This document shows positions 1 through 6,898 of a DNA stretch of 42,055 bases, one piece after another. Source of the stretch: Alphaproteobacteria bacterium (GTDB lineage Bacteria; Pseudomonadota; Alphaproteobacteria; Sphingomonadales; Sphingomonadaceae); contig JAGWWF010000028.1 of the NCBI GenBank assembly GCA_018970445.1, positions 1-42,055 on the forward strand. The letters are read 5' to 3'. The notes beneath the pieces were generated by a model. The model was not told the DNA's origin. It worked only from the letters and a program-made list of their open reading frames with translations, and did not search any database. Made by a program: the position numbers and the translations under genes. Each line of letters opens with the position of its first letter. Within the stretch, counting starts at the first letter, position 1.

Positions 1-104
1 CCGCCGTTCCCCGCATATGCGCCATAACCCAGAAGGACCCATGGCGGTGGGGGGCGGTATTGCCAATATGGTTGATGCCCTGTTCATCGGCGCTCACTTG
101 AAGG
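1..104. repeat. Left copy of 104-bp terminal direct repeat
   Basis: These 104 bases are identical to the last 104 bases of the window. The simplest reading is that the contig is a closed circle (circular phage DNA or an assembly of a concatemer), with the overlap left by the assembler. It could also be a true short terminal redundancy. The repeat lies in the non-coding gap upstream of the small terminase gene, where a cos or pac site is expected. Confidence 0.9.
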
Positions 105-120
105 TGGCCAGAACTTTGGG

Positions 121-144
121 ATGATCCAACTATGTCAAGAGTGG
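121..144 (-). promoter_or_regulatory. Putative late promoter, copy A
   Basis: On the minus strand this reads TTGACATAG, then TTGGATCAT; the perfect -35 hexamer is at 138-133. A second copy with 22 of 24 identical bases lies at 27883-27906. No convincing -10 is seen at 16-18 bp spacing, so an activator may be needed. On the circular map it points across the contig junction into the small terminase gene (start 41881). Its place ahead of the packaging and head genes suggests the main late promoter. The role is inference. Confidence 0.5.
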
Positions 145-152
145 CCATTGCG

Positions 153-1142
153 TCAAGCCCTCATGGCTTTGGCGCGTTCGATCCACCGCGCCAGCGCCTT
201 GGCGTTTTGCACCCCCACCGTCACCACCACCGGCTTGCCATCTTGCATCACCATGGCCGTTGGCACCGCCCGCACCTCATACGCCGCTGCCTGGGCGGCC
301 GCTTCATCCACATCGATCACAGTCACTTCGTGCCGCCCCATCCCGCCCAGTGCGGCCACCATCTGCATCGACAGCGCATCCCAACGCGCCACCCACAGCA
401 CCATGCCCATCGACGGCACTGCCGCCTGCAACGGCACCAACGGCTTCACCGCTTGCGCCCACGGCTCCCGCGGCGAACCCGGCGGCAGCACCACAAAGCC
501 CAAATTCATCAGCGACAGTTCAAAACCCAAATCCGCCACGGCCTGCCACCAAAGCGCATAGATCGCCCGCCGCTCCCCCACCTCGCGCATCACCACATCA
601 GGATCGCGCGCCACAATCGGCAGCGCCCGCCGCTGCCCACCCGCCGCACCACCCACCAGATCATAGATCGGGGCGGCCTTGGCAAACCGCTCCCCATCCA
701 CCCATCCGTTCACCGGCTCCACCCAGCGCGGCGGGATGGCCCAACCGCCCGGCTTGGCGCCAGTACGGGCCCAGGCCATCAGCAGGTCGCGCTGCGGCGA
801 ACATTCGATCACGTTCATCACCGCTTCCGCCACCGGATGCACATTGCTGTTCAGGCTTGCCCGGCTCACATCCACCCGCGTGTCCAGCTTGGCGATATCC
901 GCCGCCCGCGCACAGCCGCAGCCGGAACGCCCCTGCCAGGTCAAGCCCGCCGCCAGCGCCTCAATTTCGTTCAGCCCTGCCGCAGCCGCGCCAACGCGCT
1001 GATCATCAAACGCCCAGGCCACCAGCGTTTCCACATCAATCCGCCCGGTCCGCTGCCACGGCAACAACCGCACCGCCGGCGCCACGGCCGCCGCCCCCAT
1101 CGCCCCGTTCAAATGCACACCCGAACCCGTCAACCGCAGCAT
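153..1142 (-). CDS. Phage protein with C-terminal, cysteine-less thioredoxin fold
   Basis: The 329-aa product begins at the ATG at 1142, preceded by an AAGGGAAG ribosome site; an in-frame TTG at 1196 is less likely. Residues 1-240 are not recognised. Residues about 245-327 read as a thioredoxin fold: strand VLWVARW, helix, strand VTVIDVDE, helix, then AVPTAMVMQDGK with the cis-proline near 294. Where thioredoxins have WCGPC this protein has WDALS (254-258), so both redox cysteines are gone and it is probably structural. It is the last leftward gene, separated from the helicase by 217 bp, and seems to have its own promoter. Function unknown; a role in replication or as a moron is possible. Confidence 0.7.
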   Translation of the reverse strand: MLRLTGSGVHLNGAMGAAAVAPAVRLLPWQRTGRIDVETLVAWAFDDQRVGAAAAGLNEIEALAAGLTWQGRSGCGCARAADIAKLDTRVDVSRASLNSNVHPVAEAVMNVIECSPQRDLLMAWARTGAKPGGWAIPPRWVEPVNGWVDGERFAKAAPIYDLVGGAAGGQRRALPIVARDPDVVMREVGERRAIYALWWQAVADLGFELSLMNLGFVVLPPGSPREPWAQAVKPLVPLQAAVPSMGMVLWVARWDALSMQMVAALGGMGRHEVTVIDVDEAAAQAAAYEVRAVPTAMVMQDGKPVVVTVGVQNAKALARWIERAKAMRA

Positions 1143-1162
1143 GGGAGCTTCCCTTTCCCTAC

Positions 1163-1183
1163 GGGATGGCCCTTTGCCATCCC
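1163..1183 (-). other. 8-bp perfect hairpin in the leader of the 153-1142 gene
   Basis: GGGATGGC (1163-1170) and GCCATCCC (1176-1183) form a perfect stem around a 5-base loop. On the minus strand it would sit at or near the 5' end of the transcript from the promoter at 1188-1216, about 20 bases before the start codon. There is no U-run, so it is more likely to affect mRNA stability or translation than to terminate. Confidence 0.45.
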
Positions 1184-1406
1184 TCCCGTTAAACAACCTA
1201 TTGAAATAACTGACAATTAAAGCCCTATGGGAGGGATGGGAGGATTGGGAGGCATTTCCAATAATGTGTAAGAGAAAACACCTTCACCCTTCCCCCTGTT
1301 TTCCCATGCACGTCACGCGCGCAAAATCCTCCCGTTCCTCCCACGCATTGAAATCATTGCTAAAACCCCTCCCATCGCTCCTCCCGTCCGGGAGGCAAAC
1401 CCTCCC
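1182..1406. repeat. Cluster of ten GGGAGG/CCTCCC iterons around an AT-rich segment, candidate origin
   Basis: GGGAGG occurs on the plus strand at 1229, 1238, 1247 and 1390, and its complement CCTCCC at 1182, 1328, 1337, 1368, 1380 and 1401. The plus-strand run at 1229-1249 has four GGG tracts separated by 1, 2 and 6 bases, a G-quadruplex pattern. AT-rich stretches lie at about 1189-1226 and 1253-1280. The cluster starts inside the helicase 3' end and fills the 217-bp gap. P4-type helicases act at iteron origins near their own gene, so this is a candidate replication origin. Origin activity is inference. Confidence 0.4.
1188..1216 (-). promoter_or_regulatory. Sigma-70-like promoter for the 153-1142 gene
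   Basis: On the minus strand, TTGTCA (1216-1211) is followed after 17 bases by TTTAAC (1193-1188), matching 5/6 and 4/6 of the consensus hexamers. The segment is AT-rich against a very GC-rich background. It would let the thioredoxin-fold gene be expressed apart from the early operon, possibly in the lysogen. Confidence 0.45.
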
Positions 1407-3183
1407 GCGCCACTTCGGGAGCCACTGCATCCCATTCATCCGACACCCCGTCTGTCCGGGGTCCAAGGGTGGCGCGGCGCACCATCGCCCCGCTGGGCCC
1501 TTCATCGGCAAAACAATGCCACGACCGCACCAGGCGCATGCCCATCCAGAACATCGAACTGATCTTCTTGGCCTCAATGCCCTTGTCCCGCATCGCGGCG
1601 GCCAGGCCCTTTTCACTCCAGCCCTTCTCCCCTTCCCACAGCGCCCACGCGCTGTGCGCTTTGTGCAGTTCAGCCGCGCCGATCTTGCCCAGCGGATCAA
1701 CCACCGTGGCCAAGCGCAGGAACCGCCCCAAGGGATCGCGCTGGTCCCGCACTTCCGCCGTGGCCCGCTTCACCGCATCCGGCGGCTGCAAGCCATCGCA
1801 TCCCCAATCCACCAACCCGGCCAGCACCCGGTTCAAGATGCCGCTGCGCTCCGCCCACAGCTTGGCCGGCAGGTCCAGATCGCGTTCGGGCGGCGGAATC
1901 TCCACCAGCCAGCCCACCACCACCACACGCCGCCAGATCGCATTGTCGCTCGAAAGCTGCGGCGTCGGGTTCTGGCTCATGTGCAGCTTGAATTCCGGCA
2001 GATATCGGAAAAACGGCTTGTTGAGATGCCGGGCCTGCATCGGCTCACCGCCAGTCAATTGTTTCACCAGCGCTTCCGCCACATGCTGGCCCTTTTCCGG
2101 CTCGCTGGTCGCCAGCAGGCGCTTGCGCGGCAGTTCCGCCAGCGCCGGGCTAGGGCTGTTGCCGTTCTGCATCTTGGTGTCCATGAACAGCGCGATGTTG
2201 ACGGTCAGGGCATAATCGCCCCACATCCGCGCCAGCAGGCCCACCCAGGTGGATTTGCCGTTGGCCCCCTTTGGGCCATAATTGATCACCAGCTTCTGTT
2301 CACCGGTGTTCCCGGTCAGGCTATAGCCGGCATAGCTGTGCAGGAACTGCCGCACCTGTTCATCCGGCTGCACGCGCTCCAGGAACGCATCATAGGCCGG
2401 GCAAGCGGCCGCCGGGTCATAATCCACCGGCGCCAGCATGGTGATCAAATCCTCGCGCCGATGCGGCACCAGCCTGATCTTGCACCCCACGCCCGGCAGC
2501 CGGTCAAAATGCAGCGTGCCGTTCATCACGGTCAGCGCCCACGGATTGGCATCCAGCGCCTCAAGCCGCACCGGCACCAGGCTCAACGCCAATTCGGCCA
2601 TCGCCTTGATGCGCGCCTGGCCTTCCGATGTGCGGCCCCACCTGGCCACGCCTTCGCTGGCCAGGGTGATTTCGCCGCCCCGGCCGCGCTTGATCACCGG
2701 ATCAGGGCTCTCGCCCAACGCATCGCGCGCCGCAGCAAGTTCGGCATCATCGATTTCGCCCTCTTGGTGCCGCTGGGCAAGCGCAGCCCATTTCTCGGCC
2801 CAGGCCTCCCCCAGCTGCCGCCGCTGGCCGGCTTCAAACTGGATTGCCCGCACCGTGTCGAACACCGAATCCATCAGGCGGGTGTCGGCATTGTCCCGGC
2901 TCCACCGCCGTGCATCCCACGCCAGCCAGCCCACTTCCGGGCAATATCGAAAATCCCGGCCATGCCGCAGGTGCCAGCGTTCAGCATTCCCCAGATCGGT
3001 CAACGGCAAAAACGCCGCCCGCTTGTCATCGGCCTGCTGTTGCGCCGTGCGTTCGCTGCTGCCTCCCATTTGGGACCAGCCCCGCGCCTCCCCGCCCATC
3101 AAGGGGCCAGGGTCCAGCACATCACCGGCCGCCGCCATCACCTGGGCCGCCAGGTCATCCAGGCCGCCACCATCCCCGATCAT
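1360..3183 (-). CDS. P4-type DNA helicase, superfamily 3 (phage/plasmid primase C-terminal family)
   Basis: The 607-aa protein has the layout of D5/P4-type replicative helicases. A leading region up to about residue 200 is followed by an SF3 ATPase core. Walker A is GPKGANGKST at 303-312. The acidic Walker B region is near LATSEPEKG at 357-365, motif C is in FKLHMSQN at 398-405, and an arginine finger is in NAIWRRV near 414-420. A winged-helix C-terminal domain follows. It would unwind phage DNA as a hexamer. The ATG overlaps the primase stop by 4 bp (3180-3183), so the two are translationally coupled and probably act together as primase and helicase. It is the last gene of the leftward early operon. 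Confidence 0.92.
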   Translation of the reverse strand: MIGDGGGLDDLAAQVMAAAGDVLDPGPLMGGEARGWSQMGGSSERTAQQQADDKRAAFLPLTDLGNAERWHLRHGRDFRYCPEVGWLAWDARRWSRDNADTRLMDSVFDTVRAIQFEAGQRRQLGEAWAEKWAALAQRHQEGEIDDAELAAARDALGESPDPVIKRGRGGEITLASEGVARWGRTSEGQARIKAMAELALSLVPVRLEALDANPWALTVMNGTLHFDRLPGVGCKIRLVPHRREDLITMLAPVDYDPAAACPAYDAFLERVQPDEQVRQFLHSYAGYSLTGNTGEQKLVINYGPKGANGKSTWVGLLARMWGDYALTVNIALFMDTKMQNGNSPSPALAELPRKRLLATSEPEKGQHVAEALVKQLTGGEPMQARHLNKPFFRYLPEFKLHMSQNPTPQLSSDNAIWRRVVVVGWLVEIPPPERDLDLPAKLWAERSGILNRVLAGLVDWGCDGLQPPDAVKRATAEVRDQRDPLGRFLRLATVVDPLGKIGAAELHKAHSAWALWEGEKGWSEKGLAAAMRDKGIEAKKISSMFWMGMRLVRSWHCFADEGPSGAMVRRATLGPRTDGVSDEWDAVAPEVAREGLPPGREERWEGF

Positions 3184-4343
3184 CGCCCATCCCCCCCGGC
3201 ATCAGCCGCGGCAAACCCCTTTGCCGCCGCCACTGCCGCATCGTTGAAATCCTGCCCCCATTCCGGGCGCACCGCCCGCGGGGCCGCACCAATGCGGCGC
3301 CAGTGTTGCGTGGCCAGCTGCGCGCACAGATCGGCGCGCAGCGCGGCATCCAGCACCACATCACGCCGCACCACCCCACCAGCCATCACGCTGGCCCTGA
3401 TCGGGTTCATGTCCGCATCGATGCCCAAAATCACGTCGCGCGCGCCGCGCACCAGAAACGGCGGCCGCGCCGGATCGGCCGCCACAGGCAACATCAATTC
3501 GCCGGCAGGCCCGCGCAGCGCCCCGCCCTGCAGATTGTCCAGCGACAGCGTTGCCGCCACCGATCGCGCCCGGTGCGCCGTGCCCAGCGCCCAGGCGCTC
3601 TCAATGCCTTCGCCCACCACCAATGGGTTCGCCCCGGCCGTGCGACACAGCCACACCGCGCCGCCGGTCACCCGGCCAAACATCTTGCGGGCGGTTTTCA
3701 CCGCCGCCTTGGCCCGGCCATCGGCGCGCAAATAGGTCACGTGGCACGCAGGCCAGCGCAGGCCGGTTGGCCCGCTGATCGGGGCCACCATCGCCGGGCA
3801 CCGCGGCACATCATCCGGCCCGCCATCCACCTTCCACGCCCACACCGGCCAGGCCGGGTGGAACAACAGGCCTGAAACCCCGCCGGGCAGGCCATGCGGA
3901 TCAAGCCCGCGCGCCCAGAACCATTGTTCCACAATCGTACCCACCGCGCTCACCGCTTCCGGCAGGAACAGCTTGGCCACTTCGGCGCTGTCCACCGTGT
4001 CAGGTTCGGGCGCGGCGGCGGCGGCCCGCTCCCGCCGCGCCACCGCCGCCGGCCGGGCCGCTTCCCCCACCAATGCCCGCGCCGCCTCCAGGGCGCCGGC
4101 ATGGCCACCGGCCAGCTTTTCAAACTTGATCACATCGCCCGATTGGCCGCAGCCGTGGCACTTCCACAGCCCGTCCTTCACCTTGGCGCTAAACGGTGCC
4201 GATTTCGATTTCTCGCCCGCCCCGCACAGCACACAGGCCCCGCGCGCCGCATCACCGCGCGCTTTCAGGCTGCCGCCACGCGCGCGCACAGCGTCCATTA
4301 TGGAAACCGCGCGCGCCCTGGCAAAGATGTCATCGCCGGGCAT
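3180..4343 (-). CDS. Phage DNA primase with zinc finger and TOPRIM domain
   Basis: The 387-aa protein starts at the ATG at 4343, which has a GGGGG ribosome site; an upstream in-frame extension to 4544 overlaps another gene and looks non-coding. A zinc ribbon uses C37, C40, C62 and C65. The TOPRIM core begins with VVGEGIES near 242-249 (catalytic glutamate about 245) and continues to GIDAD near 306-310, the metal-binding acidic pair. It would make RNA primers on phage DNA. The zinc finger and TOPRIM domain are on this protein and the helicase is the next gene, so the split resembles phages in which the two activities are encoded separately. The adjacent ORF in the operon is joined by ATGA. Confidence 0.9.
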   Translation of the reverse strand: MPGDDIFARARAVSIMDAVRARGGSLKARGDAARGACVLCGAGEKSKSAPFSAKVKDGLWKCHGCGQSGDVIKFEKLAGGHAGALEAARALVGEAARPAAVARRERAAAAAPEPDTVDSAEVAKLFLPEAVSAVGTIVEQWFWARGLDPHGLPGGVSGLLFHPAWPVWAWKVDGGPDDVPRCPAMVAPISGPTGLRWPACHVTYLRADGRAKAAVKTARKMFGRVTGGAVWLCRTAGANPLVVGEGIESAWALGTAHRARSVAATLSLDNLQGGALRGPAGELMLPVAADPARPPFLVRGARDVILGIDADMNPIRASVMAGGVVRRDVVLDAALRADLCAQLATQHWRRIGAAPRAVRPEWGQDFNDAAVAAAKGFAAADAGGDGR

Positions 4344-4395
4344 CGTGCCCCCATTTTCTTGACACGCCGCCACCTGCACCGCGCGCAGATGGCGA

Positions 4396-4650
4396 TCAGA
4401 TCGGCTGCAGGGACGGTGGATGAAAAATGATGGGATTGCTGGTAAATTCCAGCGGCGCATCGGGATTCTGCCGCATGATATGCAGATCCACCCGTAACCC
4501 ATCGGGCAGCGGCACACACACGATGGTGCCCACGTCACCCACATTGCCAGCCCCTTCGCGCACGAACGCCGCCAGCCGGTGCCAGGCCGCGCCCACCCGC
4601 CGGTGCGCCTGTTCCCAATCGGCGGCCACAGGTTCCAGTTCGGCAGTCAT
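4396..4650 (-). CDS. Small early protein of unknown function (84 aa)
   Basis: It starts at the ATG at 4650, with GGTGAG as ribosome site, and its start overlaps the stop of the preceding gene as ATGA. A longer reading from 4740 would overlap that gene entirely and is rejected. The sequence is acidic to neutral with a tryptophan-rich N-terminal helix and a strand-rich second half. No family is recognised. It lies 52 bp upstream of the primase start in the early operon. Confidence 0.7.
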   Translation of the reverse strand: MTAELEPVAADWEQAHRRVGAAWHRLAAFVREGAGNVGDVGTIVCVPLPDGLRVDLHIMRQNPDAPLEFTSNPIIFHPPSLQPI

Positions 4651-4853
4651 ATTCTCACCATGCGAACAATTTGCCGGCGCCAACCAGCGTGTCGATGCGG
4701 CAGCGACACCACCACCAGCGCGCTGAACCATCCTCGCCACGTCCGATCAAAGCTGATCAGCACGCTCGGCAGCCACCAAATGCGCGGAACACCCATGTTG
4801 AAGCTGCCCCACATGGCCACGGCGCTGTAATCAAATTCGATCATGCCCCTCAT
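4647..4853 (-). CDS. Small tryptophan-rich early protein (68 aa)
   Basis: The ATG at 4853 overlaps the previous stop as ATGA; a second in-frame ATG at 4844 has a closer AGGGG ribosome site and may be the real start. The product has seven tryptophans (FRTWRGWFSALVVV-like hydrophobic centre) and a basic C-terminus. It might touch the membrane, but no clean membrane segment is seen. No family is recognised. Confidence 0.6.
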   Translation of the reverse strand: MRGMIEFDYSAVAMWGSFNMGVPRIWWLPSVLISFDRTWRGWFSALVVVSLPHRHAGWRRQIVRMVRI

Positions 4854-5164
4854 GCCGGGCACCCCACCGGGCCGTGATCATCTGCAACCAGCGGCGCGGC
4901 CGATTGGGCCAGCGCCAGCGCGGCAAACGGCAATGGCGACAATCCGCGTTCGGCCTGATCGATCCAGCGCCCGGCCTGTTCGATCACCACTTCCCACGTG
5001 CTGCCCAGATAATGCACCGGCCGGCAGGCCAGCAGCTTGCGCAGATCACCCACGTCCGCCAGCCTGGGCTGCACCTGCAGGCGAATCAAACAATCGCGCA
5101 TTTCCAGCGTCCACGATTGCAGCGAAACCGGCACCGGCCGGCCATCGGAAAGCAGCATCATCAT
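4850..5164 (-). CDS. Early protein of unknown function (104 aa)
   Basis: It starts with three consecutive ATG codons (5164, 5161, 5158), and the first overlaps the upstream stop as ATGA. A longer reading to 5329 runs antisense-like through low-complexity alanine and glycine and is rejected. The N-terminal half is strand-rich (SVSLQSWTLEMR type) with a helical C-terminal half. It lies within the tightly overlapped early operon. No family is recognised. Confidence 0.65.
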   Translation of the reverse strand: MMMLLSDGRPVPVSLQSWTLEMRDCLIRLQVQPRLADVGDLRKLLACRPVHYLGSTWEVVIEQAGRWIDQAERGLSPLPFAALALAQSAAPLVADDHGPVGCPA

Positions 5165-5499
5165 GCCGCCCGCCGCCGGCCGGCCACGCCCGCATCCGAA
5201 AGTCCGCGCGCGGCATGGCCCATGATCGCCTGCACCGTGGCCGGCCGCGGCAGCGCCGGCCAAGTGGCCGGCAGCGGCCGCTGCGTGCGCCGCAAATGCC
5301 ACTCCCACCCGTGCTCGCCGCGTTTCCACGCCGCGATGATCACCCGGCCCTGGTCCAGCACCTGCACACGATCCGCCAGATCACGCTGCACATGGCCGGT
5401 CATTTCCACCGGCCCCAGCATCAACCGGGCACCGGGCACCGCCTTGGCCGCCCAGGCATTCAGCCAGTTCACCGTGCCAGCCTGCACCGTTCGTTCCAT
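5161..5499 (-). CDS. Early protein of unknown function (112 aa)
   Basis: The start is the ATG at 5499, with GGGGAG six bases upstream; the adjoining GTG at 5502 is an alternative. The upstream stop and this ATG share one base (TGATG). The N-terminal half contains regular strands (MLGPVEMTGHVQ, VQVLDQGRVIIAAW), followed by a proline-rich linker and a basic tail ending GRRRAA. It could bind nucleic acid through the basic tail, which is only a guess. No family is recognised. Confidence 0.65.
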   Translation of the reverse strand: MERTVQAGTVNWLNAWAAKAVPGARLMLGPVEMTGHVQRDLADRVQVLDQGRVIIAAWKRGEHGWEWHLRRTQRPLPATWPALPRPATVQAIMGHAARGLSDAGVAGRRRAA

Positions 5500-5975
5500 C
5501 ACGCTCCCCTTTCCAATTCCATTGCCCAGGCGCGGATCGATGCGGCCTTGCGCACCAGATCATCGGCTTCCGCCACGATGCTGCGCACACTGCCCTTGCG
5601 CTGGGCGTGGCCGGCCAGCGCAGCCACCAGCTCCGCCGTTTCCTTTGAAAGCACCGAAATCGCGTCCAGCGGATCAAGATCAGCCGCGCCGTCCACCGTC
5701 ACCGGCACCAGCACGCATCCCGCATTCGCCGCCAACAGGCCCAGCAAGGCCAATTGCCCTGCATGCCCGCGCGTCACCGCCGCCAGATCGCGCAGCACAT
5801 CCACCGGCATGAACCGGTCCGGCTCGGTGATCGAACCAAAGGCCGCCAGCTGCGATTTGCCCACCCGGCACAGGCCGGCGGCGGCATCACACCCGCCGGC
5901 GGCATGCACCAGCTGCGCCGCGGCGCGCTTCAACGCCTGATCGGCCGGCGGCATCGGGGCCAGCAACGCCGTCAT
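5499..5975 (-). CDS. CII-like phage regulatory protein (CP76 family, probable)
   Basis: The 158-aa protein starts at the ATG at 5975, overlapping the upstream stop as ATGA. Residues about 10-75 read QALKRAAAQLVHAAGG, then a DNA-binding helix pair with RVGKSQLAAFG, then ITEPDRFMPVDVLRDLAAV. This order matches the Phage_CP76 (CII-type regulator) family in proteobacterial prophages. The C-terminal half (90-158) is helical, including a likely coiled coil for oligomerisation. As the third gene behind the Cro-like repressor it is placed where a CII-type lysis-lysogeny activator would be. The family call is from memory of the motif; the role is inference. Confidence 0.6.
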   Translation of the reverse strand: MTALLAPMPPADQALKRAAAQLVHAAGGCDAAAGLCRVGKSQLAAFGSITEPDRFMPVDVLRDLAAVTRGHAGQLALLGLLAANAGCVLVPVTVDGAADLDPLDAISVLSKETAELVAALAGHAQRKGSVRSIVAEADDLVRKAASIRAWAMELERGA

Positions 5976-6235
5976 GCCCGCACCCCTGCGGAAATCCCGC
6001 CCAACTGCCCGCATGACACGGTGCAGCGCGGCGCGGTAATGCCACGGCCATGATGCACACCGCCGGCCGTCAACACCGCCAGATCAACCGGCCAATGCTG
6101 CGCCCCGCGCGGGATGTGGGTGGTGATGGGGCTGCGCCAGGGGGAGGAAACGGCATCCACCCCACCACCACCCGCCGCGCCAGGGCCAGTCGGGGGTCCA
6201 CCCCGTCGCGGAAACGTGATCAGATCGGCGCTCAT
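5972..6235 (-). CDS. Early protein of unknown function (87 aa)
   Basis: The start at 6235 overlaps the stop of the Cro-like gene by 4 bp and its stop overlaps the CII-like gene by 4 bp, which is the main support for it being real. The sequence is glycine- and proline-rich in the first 30 residues, then shows short strands (HWPVDLAVLTAGGVHHGRG). No family is recognised. Confidence 0.55.
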   Translation of the reverse strand: MSADLITFPRRGGPPTGPGAAGGGGVDAVSSPWRSPITTHIPRGAQHWPVDLAVLTAGGVHHGRGITAPRCTVSCGQLGGISAGVRA

Positions 6236-6462
6236 GCCGCTTCCCCTTTCGCAAAATCGGCAAACAAATCAGGGCGCAACCGAACGCGGGGCACAGCGCC
6301 GCCAGTTTCCCGTTCGATCTTCACAGCCAGTTCAGCAGACGCGCGGAACCGCCCGGCCATGATATGGGACAGGTGCCCTTTGCTGATGCCCAGGGCCGCC
6401 GCCAGGCTGATGGCGGTTCGCCCTTCGGATTTCAGCCAATCCTGAATGCTGCTTTCACTCAT
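6232..6462 (-). CDS. Cro/YdaS-like HTH repressor, first gene of leftward operon
   Basis: The 76-aa protein starts at the ATG at 6462; the longer frame to 6546 crosses the operator region and is rejected. Residues 3-50 form a compact helix-turn-helix: IQDWLKSEGRTAISLAAALG, then ISKGHLSHIMAGRFRAS. The pattern of alanine-glycine turn and SxxHLSxI recognition helix is typical of Cro/YdaS-type phage repressors. It faces the CI-like gene across a 91-bp divergent control region, as cro faces cI in lambdoid phages (left-right mirrored here). It likely binds the GTTGT-N7-ACAAC operators to favour lytic growth. Confidence 0.8.
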   Translation of the reverse strand: MSESSIQDWLKSEGRTAISLAAALGISKGHLSHIMAGRFRASAELAVKIERETGGAVPRVRLRPDLFADFAKGEAA

Positions 6463-6469
6463 GAGGTAT

Positions 6470-6486
6470 GTTGTGTCTGAAACAAC
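6470..6486. promoter_or_regulatory. Operator copy 1, overlapping the leftward early promoter
   Basis: The site GTTGTGTCTGAAACAAC has 5-bp inverted arms around 7 bases and is identical to 7702-7718. On the minus strand a -35 TTGACG lies at 6498-6493 and the operator covers the spacer and the likely -10 (CAACAT at 6473-6468, spacing 19, weak). Occupancy would block transcription of the Cro-like operon. Confidence 0.7.
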
Positions 6487-6503
6487 TTCTGCCGTCAAGA
6501 CAG

Positions 6504-6553
6504 GTTGTGTGGCGACTGCTCGACTGCCGCCGCCGCTTTGGCACACTCACAAC
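6504..6553. promoter_or_regulatory. Degenerate operator halves before the CI-like gene
   Basis: A lone GTTGT half-site lies at 6504-6508 and an ACAAC half at 6549-6553, directly against the repressor ATG. The 17 bp ending at 6553 match the operator only in part. They may be weak autoregulatory sites. No ribosome site precedes the ATG at 6554, so the message could be leaderless, as known for lambda cI made from PRM. Confidence 0.3.
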
Positions 6554-6898
6554 ATGCGCAAGACTCGCCTTGGTCCGCAGTCCCTTCGCCCGAACTTCAT
6601 TCGGCAATGGCGGGAATATCGCGGCTACAGCCTGGAACGCCTTGCCAGCATGGTGCCGATGGACAAGGGCAATTTGTCCAAGGTCGAACGTTCAATCGCG
6701 CCCTACACCCAACCCATGCTGGAACGCCTGGCCGATGCCTTGATGACCGAACCGGCCAGCCTATTGATCCGCGATCCGTCCGATCACAGCGGCATTTGGT
6801 CGCTGTGGGATCAGGCCAAGGTGGGCGAACAACAACAGATCGTGCGCTTGGCCGAAGCGGTGCTTAGCTTCCGCCACCAGACTGGCACCGATGGTTGA
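6554..6898 (+). CDS. CI-like HTH repressor without peptidase domain
   Basis: The 114-aa protein has a Cro/C1-type HTH at about residues 13-65: FIRQWREYRGYSLERLASMV, then PMDKGNLSKVERS and a third helix pair ending ALMTEPASLL. The remaining 45 residues form a short helical tail, too small for the LexA/CI-type S24 self-cleavage domain. It therefore cannot be induced by RecA-stimulated autocleavage. It diverges from the Cro-like gene and is followed, with a TGATG overlap, by the WYL-TerB gene. It is the likely master repressor binding the three operators. It lacks a visible ribosome site and may be leaderless. Confidence 0.8.
   Translation: MRKTRLGPQSLRPNFIRQWREYRGYSLERLASMVPMDKGNLSKVERSIAPYTQPMLERLADALMTEPASLLIRDPSDHSGIWSLWDQAKVGEQQQIVRLAEAVLSFRHQTGTDG

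Noticed and set aside
1264-3735. Long plus-strand frame (823 codons) opposite helicase and primase
   Set aside because: It is antisense to genes with clear Walker A and TOPRIM motifs, and is rich in H, R, P and Q as expected from the complementary strand of GC-rich coding DNA.
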